From the NCBI GenBank assembly GCA_017623575.1, contig JAGAOS010000064.1, positions 1 through 37,766 on the forward strand: DNA of 37,766 nucleotides. The letters are read 5' to 3'. Positions within the stretch are counted from its first letter, which is position 1. Every line of letters starts with the position of its first letter. Positions 7,816 through 15,816 of this stretch are shown here, piece by piece. The stretch is from Clostridia bacterium (GTDB lineage Bacteria > Bacillota > Clostridia > Oscillospirales > Acutalibacteraceae). Under the pieces are notes generated by a model. That model saw nothing but the letters and a program-made list of their open reading frames with translations, made no database searches and was not told where the DNA came from. Both the position numbers and the translations under genes were made by a program.

Positions 7816-9768
7816 ATGCTTAATTCACCATATAAAAAGCCTTATATCACTCCACCAAATGAACACCCCCGTGTAATGTTCAGACAGTCAGATAAAGAAA
7901 GAATAGTCAACAACTTTTCTCACATAGAAAATCATCGCGCATATGACCTCTGGCAACGCATCTGCAAAAAAGATTTCCGCCAGTTTTATGATGATATTGC
8001 TATAGGTCGCTATAATCTAATGGTCTGCTTTATGATAGAAGCAAAGGCTTTTGAGGCATGGGTTCTTGACGACGACAAAAAGGCTCGAGACATTATTGAA
8101 AACACCAAAAAGATATTGGAACTATACAGCATTGACCGAAATGTAAATCTTATGCTTTGCCGTTATACAGGCCATATTGTTTTCGTGTCATCACTCGTTT
8201 ACGACTGGCTTTACAAAAATCTCACCGAAGAAGAAAAAACTTTTTTTATTACCAAATGTGAGCAATTTTTAGAGGCGGCTATGGAGGTTGGATATCCACC
8301 CGTAAAACAACGCAATACACATTCTCACTCACACGAGGCACAGTATCTTCGCGATATGCTTGCTTTTTCTATAGCCGTCTATGATGAACGCCCCGATATA
8401 TATGACTTTGTTGCCGGTAGAATTATTGATGATTTGGTGCCATTTTATAAATTCAGTTTTTCCGCAGGCATACATAATCAAGGTGCATCTTATGGTGCTT
8501 ACCGTCAGGTTTCGGTTCTTTGGGCGCAACTGCTTTTCTACCAAATGAGCGGACAAAAAATATTTGACGAATGTGTAGAAAATGCTGATTGTTATTATTA
8601 TCTTACCAGAGCAGACGGAGAAAACCTACGCATAGGTAATGATTGCCACGATGACAAAGGCGGAGGTCATGCAATAAAGCATCCGTTTACCATTGTAAAT
8701 TTCTTTGCGGCGGCACTAACAGGTAATGAAAGTTATCGTAAATATTATTTTGAAAATTCCCGTGACGAGATTTTAATGCCAACTCATTACGGAAGGGATT
8801 TATATAAAACCGATGTTTACGGTGAGGGACTTTATTCTCCTGTAGTACATCTTATATTCAATCGTCTCACAGAGCCTTTTACTCCCGCACCTTATGAAAA
8901 AACAAGATATTTCCCATATCCTGCAGGTATTACAATCTATAAGGATGAGGATAAAAAAACCACTGTTTATATGAAAATAGGTGAACTTTGGTGTCAGGGC
9001 CACGAGCATTATGATACGGGTGATTTCCAGATATATCATAACGGCATTTTGGCATCAAGCTCGGGTGCATATTATTGGTATGGCTGTGAGCATTTTTATA
9101 ATTATGACACTAGAACCTCATCGCATAACTGTCTGACCGTTCGCGACCCAAAGGTTAAAACCCTGGGTCAGATAACCGAATGGGGCAAAACCTTTGATTA
9201 TATAAATGACGGGGGCACTCGTATGCCAAGTCCCACTACAGATTATGATTTTGAGCCTGATTTGGCTGCTGCTTGGCAGCGTGACTGCAAAATGGCAAAG
9301 GTGTTATCGCACACAGAAACTGATGAAAAGGTTGAAATTGTCGGCGATTTAAGTATGGCCTACCCCGATACAGCCGAAAAAATAATAAGAAAAATGACCT
9401 TCTTGCCAAAGGAGGGTGAAAACGGTATATTTACCGTAGAGGACGAGGTTGTTTCAAAAAGCGAGGACTTCATTAAGTGCTTTCATATTCATATGATGGA
9501 AGAGCCTGAAATTGAAGGCAATGTAATTACCATTAAACACAAGGGCGGTAAATTACGCTGTACCGTTATAGAACCCCGAAACGCAAGTATTACTGCAATC
9601 GGTGGCGGAGACAACCGCTTTACCATAGTGGGCAAGCCTATACCTGTACCAAGTGAATATTTAGAAAATCGTGAATGCGGTTGGGGTAAGGTAATTATTT
9701 CACCTACCGATAAAGCAAAAGCACACAAATTCAAGGTAATAATGGAAATACTTGACAACGAAATTTAA
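7816..9768 (+). CDS. Heparinase II/III-like polysaccharide (oligosaccharide) lyase
   Basis: A 650-residue protein with the heparinase II/III layout: an N-terminal alpha/alpha-toroid (about 1-340) and a C-terminal antiparallel beta-sandwich. The early HPRVMF strand, the histidine-rich NTHSHSHEAQ (residues 167-176), GASYGAY, the GHEHYDTGDFQIYHNG block (His396/His398 region) and TRTSSHNCLTV are hallmarks of the family. Such enzymes cleave uronate-containing glycans by beta-elimination. No signal peptide is visible (it starts MLNSPYKKPYITPP), so it probably works in the cytoplasm on imported oligosaccharides. It is the second gene of the operon. I cannot assign a PL family or substrate; heparin specificity should not be assumed. 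Confidence 0.88.
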   Translation: MLNSPYKKPYITPPNEHPRVMFRQSDKERIVNNFSHIENHRAYDLWQRICKKDFRQFYDDIAIGRYNLMVCFMIEAKAFEAWVLDDDKKARDIIENTKKILELYSIDRNVNLMLCRYTGHIVFVSSLVYDWLYKNLTEEEKTFFITKCEQFLEAAMEVGYPPVKQRNTHSHSHEAQYLRDMLAFSIAVYDERPDIYDFVAGRIIDDLVPFYKFSFSAGIHNQGASYGAYRQVSVLWAQLLFYQMSGQKIFDECVENADCYYYLTRADGENLRIGNDCHDDKGGGHAIKHPFTIVNFFAAALTGNESYRKYYFENSRDEILMPTHYGRDLYKTDVYGEGLYSPVVHLIFNRLTEPFTPAPYEKTRYFPYPAGITIYKDEDKKTTVYMKIGELWCQGHEHYDTGDFQIYHNGILASSSGAYYWYGCEHFYNYDTRTSSHNCLTVRDPKVKTLGQITEWGKTFDYINDGGTRMPSPTTDYDFEPDLAAAWQRDCKMAKVLSHTETDEKVEIVGDLSMAYPDTAEKIIRKMTFLPKEGENGIFTVEDEVVSKSEDFIKCFHIHMMEEPEIEGNVITIKHKGGKLRCTVIEPRNASITAIGGGDNRFTIVGKPIPVPSEYLENRECGWGKVIISPTDKAKAHKFKVIMEILDNEI

Positions 9769-9791
9769 AAAAATCAAAAAGAGGAAAGCTT

Positions 9792-11093
9792 ATGGACATA
9801 TCCCAAATTAAAGATACTATTTTAACTACTGCACAAGAAGTAAATGAGTGGGCAAAAAATATCGCAAGCGAAATTTCCAAAAATCCTGAAATGGGTTTTT
9901 GTGAAGAAAAAAGTTCTGCAATAGTTAGAAAAGCGTTCGATGAATTAGGTATAAATTACCAATATCCACTCGCTCTTACAGGAGTTAAAGCTACACTAAA
10001 AGGCAGAAGTAGCAACTTTAACATATGTATAATCGGCGAGCTTGACGCAATAGTTTCGCCGGAACATCCTGACGCTAATTCTAACGGTGTCGTACACGCT
10101 TGTGGTCATTCGGCACAAATTGGTGCAATGCTGGGTGCGGCTTATATTCTTAAAAAAAGCGAGGTTATGGAGTATTTAGACGGTGACATAACCTTTATGG
10201 CTGTTCCCGCTGAGGAGTTTAACGAGCTTGAATGCCGCGCTACGCTAAAAAATCAGGGTAAAATTAAATATTTTAGTGGCAAACAACAGCTTGTTTATGA
10301 GGGCGCCTTTGATAATGTAGATATGGCAATTATGTTTCACGCTATGGGTGATGAACCAAATGCCAAGTTATATGTAAGAGGAAATAATTTAGGATTTATT
10401 TCAAAAAAACTTATTTTTAAGGGCAAGAGCGCACACGCAACCCAGCCCGACCAAGGGATTAATGCATTAAATGCGGCGGCACTTACTATTTTAGGCATAC
10501 ATTCCAATCGTGATACATTCCGTGAGGATGAGCGTATAAGAATACATCCCATAATCACCAAGGGCGGTGATGTTGTAAACTCTGTACCCGGTAGGGTGGA
10601 AATGGAAATGCAGGTTCGTGCGGCAACGCCTGAGGCAATCTCTAAAGCGAATGAAATTGTAAATCGTGTAGCAAGTGGAGCCTGCCAAATGATAGGCGCA
10701 GAATTTGAGACCGAAGATTTAGTGGGATATTTGCCACTTAAAGAAGATGAGCAAATAACTTGTGTTATGGAAGGAATTGCCAAAGACCTTATTGGTGAGG
10801 ATAACATTGTGAGTAATTACACTCTTGTGGGCTCTACCGATATGGGTGATATAAGCAGCATAATGCCCGCTGTTCAGCCGTCAATAGGCGGTTTTACAGG
10901 TGGTCTTCATTCAAAGGATTTTAAAATCGTAAATGAAGATACTGCGATAATGCTACCGGCAAAGCTTATGGCATTAACTGCGGCAGAGTTGCTTTTTGAT
11001 AACGCAAAAGGTGCAAAACTAGTTAAAGAAAATTTTAAACCACTTTTTACAAAACAAGAATATCTTAAATATTTAGAAGGAGAAATAAACTAA
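9792..11093 (+). CDS. M20 family amidohydrolase (AbgB/hippurate-hydrolase-like)
   Basis: A 433-residue metallohydrolase of peptidase family M20. The metal-binding elements are visible: GELDAI (Asp85), VHACGHSAQ (His102, His106) and VPAEEF (Glu141/Glu142). It also has the inserted dimerisation domain with GKSAHATQPDQGINALNAA and the C-terminal GGLHSKDF histidine. Members remove acyl or aryl groups from amino acids, p-aminobenzoyl-glutamate or amino sugars. Its place in a lyase operon suggests deacylation of an N-acylated sugar fragment, which is inference. The ATG follows AGAGGA. Its TAA overlaps the next gene's ATG by one base, indicating translational coupling. Confidence 0.9.
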   Translation: MDISQIKDTILTTAQEVNEWAKNIASEISKNPEMGFCEEKSSAIVRKAFDELGINYQYPLALTGVKATLKGRSSNFNICIIGELDAIVSPEHPDANSNGVVHACGHSAQIGAMLGAAYILKKSEVMEYLDGDITFMAVPAEEFNELECRATLKNQGKIKYFSGKQQLVYEGAFDNVDMAIMFHAMGDEPNAKLYVRGNNLGFISKKLIFKGKSAHATQPDQGINALNAAALTILGIHSNRDTFREDERIRIHPIITKGGDVVNSVPGRVEMEMQVRAATPEAISKANEIVNRVASGACQMIGAEFETEDLVGYLPLKEDEQITCVMEGIAKDLIGEDNIVSNYTLVGSTDMGDISSIMPAVQPSIGGFTGGLHSKDFKIVNEDTAIMLPAKLMALTAAELLFDNAKGAKLVKENFKPLFTKQEYLKYLEGEIN

Positions 11094-12121
11094 TGTCGCA
11101 TAAGCTTTGGACAGAAGAAAAACTAAACGAACTTTTATCAACCCCAAGCAATGCTTTGGTAGAGGATATAAAGAAAATAAAAGGAGATATTATGGTGCTC
11201 GGTGCAGGTGGTAAAATGGGGCCAAGCCTCTGTCTGCTTGCAAAAAATGCCATTGATAAGGCAGGAATAATCAAAAAGGTTTATGCCGTATCCCGAGGCA
11301 GTGATAAAATCGCCACAGAACTTATGCTTAAAAATGGTATAGAAGTAATTGCCTGTGATTTATTAGATAAGGAAAAGCTTTACACTCTGCCCGAGGTAGA
11401 TAATATTATCTATATGGCGGGGAAAAAGTTTGGTACCAATGGTAATGAGTGGCAAACTTGGGGAATGAACTCTGTGTTACCCACATTTGTTGCCGATAAA
11501 TTCAAAAAATCTAACATAGTTGTATTTTCATCGGGCAATATTTATCCTATTGTACCACTCTCTTCCGGCGGTTGTACCGAGGAAGACAATGTGGGCCCTA
11601 ACGGTGAATATGCTATGAGTTGTCTTGCACGTGAACGCACATTTGAATATGCTGCTAATACATACGGCACAAAGGTTTTTATCTATCGTCTTAATTTTGC
11701 AGTTGATCTTCGTTATGGTGTAATATTTGATGTTGCAAACAAAATCTTAAAAGGTGAGCCAATAAGCCTTTCTACCCCTTGTTTCAACTTTATTTGGCAA
11801 GGTAGTGCCAACGAATACGCTATAAGAGGCTTATTGCACGCAACCTCTCCTGCAACTATTATGAATATAACAGGACCTGAAACTATATCTATCAAAAAAA
11901 TGGCTATAAAATTAGGTTCTTATCTTGGTAAAAAACCAATTTTTGAAAACGAGTACGGTTTTGATGCTTATCTTAATGATGCATCAAAAGCAATGGAAAC
12001 ATTCGGTTATCCTAAGTTTAGTGCTGAAACACTTATACGTTGGCAAGCTGAGTGGTTACTTGACGGCGGCAGAACACTTGACAAGCCTACCCATTTTGAA
12101 GAAAGAAAGGGCAGTTACTAA
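11093..12121 (+). CDS. NAD-dependent epimerase/dehydratase-like extended SDR, YxxxC variant
   Basis: A 342-residue protein with an extended-SDR Rossmann fold. The nucleotide loop is MVLGAGGKMGPSL (residues 34-46), preceded by a 33-residue leader. The strand with the SDR serine is VFSSGNIYP (Ser146/Ser147). At the active-site helix the sequence is EYAMSCLARER, so Tyr173 is followed by Cys177 where the general SDR motif YxxxK has lysine. Either catalysis differs, the lysine role is filled elsewhere, or the protein is a non-redox partner. A second good ribosome site (AAGGAG, 11181-11186) lies before Met34, but the upstream start is tightly coupled to the M20 stop, so I keep it. The substrate is unknown. 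Confidence 0.87.
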   Translation: MSHKLWTEEKLNELLSTPSNALVEDIKKIKGDIMVLGAGGKMGPSLCLLAKNAIDKAGIIKKVYAVSRGSDKIATELMLKNGIEVIACDLLDKEKLYTLPEVDNIIYMAGKKFGTNGNEWQTWGMNSVLPTFVADKFKKSNIVVFSSGNIYPIVPLSSGGCTEEDNVGPNGEYAMSCLARERTFEYAANTYGTKVFIYRLNFAVDLRYGVIFDVANKILKGEPISLSTPCFNFIWQGSANEYAIRGLLHATSPATIMNITGPETISIKKMAIKLGSYLGKKPIFENEYGFDAYLNDASKAMETFGYPKFSAETLIRWQAEWLLDGGRTLDKPTHFEERKGSY

Positions 12122-12123
12122 TT

Positions 12124-13191
12124 ATGGTAAGACATTTAAAAGCACTTCAGATTTTAAAAAAAGGTACAGTTATTCCGGCAACACCCTTAGCATTGGATGA
12201 AAACAGGAATTTTGACGAATACTCACAACGATTACTTATGAAGTATTATTTAAACTGTGGTGTTGGCGGTATTGCAACAGCTGTTCATTCTACACAGTTT
12301 GAAATTCGAGATCCAAAGGTTAATCTTTTTGAACCAATCTTAAAATTGGTATCGGAGGAGATTACTGATTTTGAAAATAAAACCGGCAAAGTAATCGTTA
12401 AGGTTGCAGGTGTTTGTGGTAAAATTGGACAAGCAGTAGCAGAGGCAAAACTTGCCCAAAAATACGGCTATGATGCGGTATTGCTAAGCCCCGGTGGGTT
12501 AAATGATTTATCAGAAGATGAGTTTGTTACTCATACAAAAGCAGTAGCAGAGATTATTCCTGTTATTGGTTTTTATTTACAAACCGCAGTAGGAGGCAGA
12601 CATTTCTCATATAAATATTGGCAACAAATTTGTGAAATTCCAAATGTAGTTGCCATAAAAGTAGCTCCGTTCAATCGTTATATGTCTTTAGATGTTGTTC
12701 GTGCAGTTGCACTTTCTACACGCAGAGATGAGATAACTCTTTACACAGGTAATGATGACAACATCGTAATCGACTTACTTACTACATATAAATTTGACGT
12801 TGACGGTACACATTATGAAAAAGGATTTGAAGGCGGATTGTTAGGTCACTGGTCAGTATGGACCAAACGTGCGGTAGAACTTTTTGAACTTTGCAAAAAA
12901 GAAAAGAGTAAAGGGCAGATTTCTGCCGAAATGTTATCACTTGCAAATGCTGTTATCGATTCAAATGCCGTTCTTTTTGACGGAACGAACGGTTTTGCAG
13001 GCTGCATCCCCGGTCTTCATTATGTGCTAAAAAAGCAAGGTCTTATGAAAACTCTTAACTGCATAAACCCAAATGAAGTGTTATCTTGCGGTCAGGCTGA
13101 AGAGATAGAGAGAATTTATGATATGTATCCTCAACTTGTAGACGATGATTTTGTAAAAGAAAATATTGAAAACTGGAAATCAGAATTATAA
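12124..13191 (+). CDS. Dihydrodipicolinate synthase (DapA)/NAL-family aldolase, divergent
   Basis: A 355-residue class I aldolase-type TIM barrel of the DapA/N-acetylneuraminate lyase family. The barrel start PATPLALDENRNFDEY, the central tyrosine Tyr151 in GFYLQTAVGG and the Schiff-base lysine Lys179 in VAIKVAPFNRY are recognisable. The usual GTTGE motif after strand two is replaced by AVHSTQFE, and the protein is longer than DapA (about 290), so lysine biosynthesis is unlikely. Family members cleave or form 2-keto-3-deoxy acids using pyruvate. As last gene of the lyase operon (2 bp after the SDR gene) it may perform the final retro-aldol step. A bidirectional terminator follows. Confidence 0.88.
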   Translation: MVRHLKALQILKKGTVIPATPLALDENRNFDEYSQRLLMKYYLNCGVGGIATAVHSTQFEIRDPKVNLFEPILKLVSEEITDFENKTGKVIVKVAGVCGKIGQAVAEAKLAQKYGYDAVLLSPGGLNDLSEDEFVTHTKAVAEIIPVIGFYLQTAVGGRHFSYKYWQQICEIPNVVAIKVAPFNRYMSLDVVRAVALSTRRDEITLYTGNDDNIVIDLLTTYKFDVDGTHYEKGFEGGLLGHWSVWTKRAVELFELCKKEKSKGQISAEMLSLANAVIDSNAVLFDGTNGFAGCIPGLHYVLKKQGLMKTLNCINPNEVLSCGQAEEIERIYDMYPQLVDDDFVKENIENWKSEL

Positions 13192-13210
13192 AGCCATATT
13201 TCTATAAAGC

Positions 13211-13244
13211 AAAACTCCGTGCGAAATTAAACGCACGGAGTTTT
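13211..13244. terminator. Bidirectional terminator after the lyase operon
   Basis: A perfect 13-bp stem AAAACTCCGTGCG/CGCACGGAGTTTT (13211-13223 with 13232-13244) with an 8-base loop. It separates the rightward lyase operon from the leftward permease gene. Confidence 0.9.
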
Positions 13245-13271
13245 ACTATATATTATAATCTCCCCTAAAAA

Positions 13272-14234
13272 CTAAAAAATCAAATCCTTTAATGCAGCAA
13301 TAGATTCGGCATTAATTGCCAGAGCAACAATTGCTATGACCGCTAAAACAATTCCAAAAAGCTTCATTTTATCTATTTTTTCCTTGAAGAAAATCACAGA
13401 ATAAACCGCCGAAAGCACCAAAACGCCACCGTTATCAATAGTATAAAGGATTGTAACAATATTGCCCAAAAGAGGTATTAAAATCATATACACATTTATT
13501 GCCGTTGCCGCAATAAAAAGGCACAAAATAAGCGGTAATACTGCTTGTTTACCAATTTTAAAGGCGGCTGCAGTTTGCTTTTTCTCTTTAAAAGCAAGCT
13601 GTATTAAAGCGATTATGCCCATAAGCCCATATGTAATTATTATCATTTCATTGCTTTCTTTTTCGGCATGGCCGCTTTGTACCTTCATAAACACACCGTA
13701 AAGACCGTTGCATACAAACAAAATTATACAGTATATATAATAAATAAGTGGCGTGCCTTTTAACTTCATATCCTTATAATTCATAAGAACAAAGGATAAA
13801 AGCATAACGGCAATTGCAATGTAGTGGTGCAGCTCTAACATATGGCCCGTAAACATTTCATAAATGGCGGGGATAACTATTCCGCCAAAAAGCATTGCTA
13901 CATTCATGAATGCATATGAACCTTTATCGGCTGCCTTTATAATTGCGATGTTATAACCAAACAAAGCCACTGCATTAAATACGCCTATTACAACGGTAAA
14001 AATAGACGGAGCAAAATGAAAACCTTCCCAACTTGCAAAAACACCGCTTTCTGAGGCACCTATGCCAAACGCCATCCACACAAGGGTAAAAACAACTATA
14101 AATGCACCTTCTAAAACACAAAAAACCAATGAAGAGAGCTCTTCTTTACCCTTATATTTACGATTAAAGAATGTACAAAAAAGCGTTTGCAAGCTATAAA
14201 GCAAAACAATAGATATAATTAAAATCGCCTGCAT
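13272..14234 (-). CDS. DMT/EamA-like membrane transporter
   Basis: A 320-residue, very hydrophobic protein with about ten predicted membrane helices, typical of the drug/metabolite transporter superfamily. The last helix pairs include the short cytoplasmic FFKEKIDKMKLFGIVLAVIAI, a standard ending of EamA-type proteins. It lies 2 bp downstream of the uncharacterised gene at 14237-15106 on the same strand, so the two are translationally coupled. It could import a product needed by the nearby catabolic genes or export a by-product; neither is shown. The stop is TAG, followed by the terminator shared with the lyase operon. Confidence 0.82.
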   Translation of the reverse strand: MQAILIISIVLLYSLQTLFCTFFNRKYKGKEELSSLVFCVLEGAFIVVFTLVWMAFGIGASESGVFASWEGFHFAPSIFTVVIGVFNAVALFGYNIAIIKAADKGSYAFMNVAMLFGGIVIPAIYEMFTGHMLELHHYIAIAVMLLSFVLMNYKDMKLKGTPLIYYIYCIILFVCNGLYGVFMKVQSGHAEKESNEMIIITYGLMGIIALIQLAFKEKKQTAAAFKIGKQAVLPLILCLFIAATAINVYMILIPLLGNIVTILYTIDNGGVLVLSAVYSVIFFKEKIDKMKLFGIVLAVIAIVALAINAESIAALKDLIF

Positions 14235-14236
14235 AA

Positions 14237-15106
14237 CTATTCACCTAGTTCGATGTTTTTGTTCTTTTCTATCCAATTTCTAAGCCAATATTCACTTGGC
14301 AAACCAATTCCCATTACGCAGTTGGTTAAGAAAATCATACCGTCTATCTGATTTTCTTTAAGCATTTTAAGACCAAATTCGCACTGATGCTCCATTAAAT
14401 CATTTGGAATGGGCTCACCTGACATATAGTCATAAATATAAATGCCCAAATAGAGCTTTTTATTTGGAAATGCTTTTTTGACAGCATTAAAATTGGTTTC
14501 AAGTTTTGGCAAATCCTTCATCTCCCAAGTCCAGAGAGATAGCCCTGTAAAGTTGTTCCAAAATTCGGGATTTTCGTCCCAAAGTCTTGCCTCAGCATTG
14601 CTTATGTAAACGGTTGCCCAAAGCTCCATTGGCTTGCAAGCATTTTTAAAGGTAGAAGTTACGCTATTTAAAATCGCCTGATTTTTTTCTTTTTTCTCAG
14701 TAAGCTCCTTTAAAAGCGCTTCATCTTCTATATTCCCAAGGTCATCGTTAAAAAATAAATCGTCAGCAAAACCACCCATAACATTGGGGTATTTTTTTGC
14801 CATATCACAAATGAAAGCCTCTTCATTACCGCTTCTAAAACCGCCCGAGCCCGTAACGCTCCAAAGCACTCTATCCAAACGGCAAAAGCTTTCGGCATAA
14901 CCCAAAGCGTCATATGAAAATGGCACAGGCTCACCACCCGATGAACCAACCATAATAATATTAGGTATATCAAGCATAAAACAACCCTCAGCGGGCGTAA
15001 TGCGAGATTTTTTTAAATAGCGATGATGTGTAGGCGATTTACCAAGCGATGGATCATCGTCATGAGCGCAACTGGCAAAAAGCCATAGTTTATCTCTTAC
15101 TGTCAT
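14237..15106 (-). CDS. Conserved-looking protein of unknown family (possible TIM-barrel)
   Basis: A 289-residue soluble protein I do not recognise. It begins MTVRDKLWLFASCAHDDDPSLG and has no signal peptide. Alternating hydrophobic strands (IPNIIMVGSS, LWSVTG, VMGGFADDLFF, MELWATVYI, LSLWTWEM, KLYLGIYIYDY, IDGMIFLTNC) suggest an alpha/beta barrel such as a glycoside-hydrolase-like fold. Acidic ends of several strands (GGFADD, LWTWEMKD, YIYDYMSGEP) could form an active site; this is inference. A GTG nine bases upstream (15113-15115) is possible, but the ATG at 15106 is better spaced from AAAGGA. It overlaps nothing and is coupled to the DMT permease, suggesting a shared substrate. Confidence 0.75.
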   Translation of the reverse strand: MTVRDKLWLFASCAHDDDPSLGKSPTHHRYLKKSRITPAEGCFMLDIPNIIMVGSSGGEPVPFSYDALGYAESFCRLDRVLWSVTGSGGFRSGNEEAFICDMAKKYPNVMGGFADDLFFNDDLGNIEDEALLKELTEKKEKNQAILNSVTSTFKNACKPMELWATVYISNAEARLWDENPEFWNNFTGLSLWTWEMKDLPKLETNFNAVKKAFPNKKLYLGIYIYDYMSGEPIPNDLMEHQCEFGLKMLKENQIDGMIFLTNCVMGIGLPSEYWLRNWIEKNKNIELGE

Positions 15107-15139
15107 AAAAAACACATCCTTTTTTTATTATGCCTATTA

Positions 15140-15168
15140 ATAATAACTTAAATAATATGAAAAATCAA
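15140..15168 (-). promoter_or_regulatory. Promoter of the unknown-protein/DMT permease pair
   Basis: On the minus strand: TTGATT (15163-15168), a 17-bp spacer, TATTAT (15140-15145), 33 bp before the ATG at 15106. Confidence 0.5.
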
Positions 15169-15248
15169 TCTGTTTGTATATAACTTTTCAAACTTTTTGG
15201 TATATGGCTTAAATGTATTATATAAACAATGTGCCCTACTACATACCA

Positions 15249-15277
15249 AAAGCAGGTTGCGGATTGCAGCCTGCTTT
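15249..15277 (-). terminator. Terminator after nrdR
   Basis: AAAGCAGGTTGC (15249-15260) pairs with GCAGCCTGCTTT (15266-15277), with one G-U pair, around a five-base loop. It lies just past the nrdR stop in the direction of its transcription. Confidence 0.65.
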
Positions 15278-15287
15278 AAACATAATC

Positions 15288-15743
15288 TTATTTTGTATTA
15301 AGCAATTTATTAAGTTCGCTCATAAAGGTGCCGATATCCTTAAACTGGCGGTAAACCGATGCAAAACGCACATAAGCAACCTCATCTACTTCCTTAAGCT
15401 TATCCATAACAAGCTCGCCGATTTTATCGCTGGAAACCTCACGGTCAAGAGAATTTTGAAGAACAACTTCAATATCATCTATCATATTTTCAAGTTTTTC
15501 AAGCGAAACAGGGCGCTTTTCACAAGCCCTTAACAAACCGTTTAAAAGCTTATCACGATTAAACACCTCTCGTGATTTATCTTTTTTAATAACGATAATG
15601 GGAAGGCTTTCAATTATTTCATAGGTAGTAAAGCGTTTTTGACAACTTAAACACTCGCGTCTACGACGAATGCGTTCACCCTCATCGGTGGGACGGGAAT
15701 CAATAACCTTGCTTTCCTCAAAGGAGCAATAAGGACACTTCAT
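15288..15743 (-). CDS. nrdR: Transcriptional repressor NrdR
   Basis: A 151-residue protein with both NrdR domains. The zinc ribbon has Cys3/Cys6 in CPYC and Cys31/Cys34 in CLSC, with [17 protein letters not shown] after it. The ATP-cone domain follows ([32 protein letters not shown]). The length is standard for the family. NrdR senses ATP/dATP and represses ribonucleotide reductase genes through NrdR boxes; no nrd gene or obvious NrdR box lies in this window. It is leftward behind its own promoter, 73 bp after nagB on the same strand. Confidence 0.97.
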   Translation of the reverse strand: MKCPYCSFEESKVIDSRPTDEGERIRRRRECLSCQKRFTTYEIIESLPIIVIKKDKSREVFNRDKLLNGLLRACEKRPVSLEKLENMIDDIEVVLQNSLDREVSSDKIGELVMDKLKEVDEVAYVRFASVYRQFKDIGTFMSELNKLLNTK

Positions 15744-15778
15744 AAAGTAGTAACCGCCTTTTTAAATAATTTTTATAC

Positions 15779-15807
15779 AGTATACCACACCTTGTAGAAA
15801 ATTGCAA
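15779..15807 (-). promoter_or_regulatory. nrdR promoter
   Basis: On the minus strand: TTGCAA (15802-15807), a 17-bp spacer, TATACT (15779-15784), in the short gap after nagB. Confidence 0.6.
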
Positions 15808-15816
15808 GTATTTATG

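Noticed and set aside
10337-10807. A 156-codon antisense frame within the M20 gene
   Set aside because: It is long but overlaps conserved M20 coding sequence, has serine/isoleucine-rich shadow composition and no initiation signals.
12124-13191. Housekeeping dapA of lysine biosynthesis
   Set aside because: The length, the missing GTTGE motif and the operon context with a lyase and deacylase argue against it.
15213-15533. Rightward 106-codon frame over nrdR
   Set aside because: It is the complement of the NrdR ATP-cone and the nrdR terminator; no independent support.
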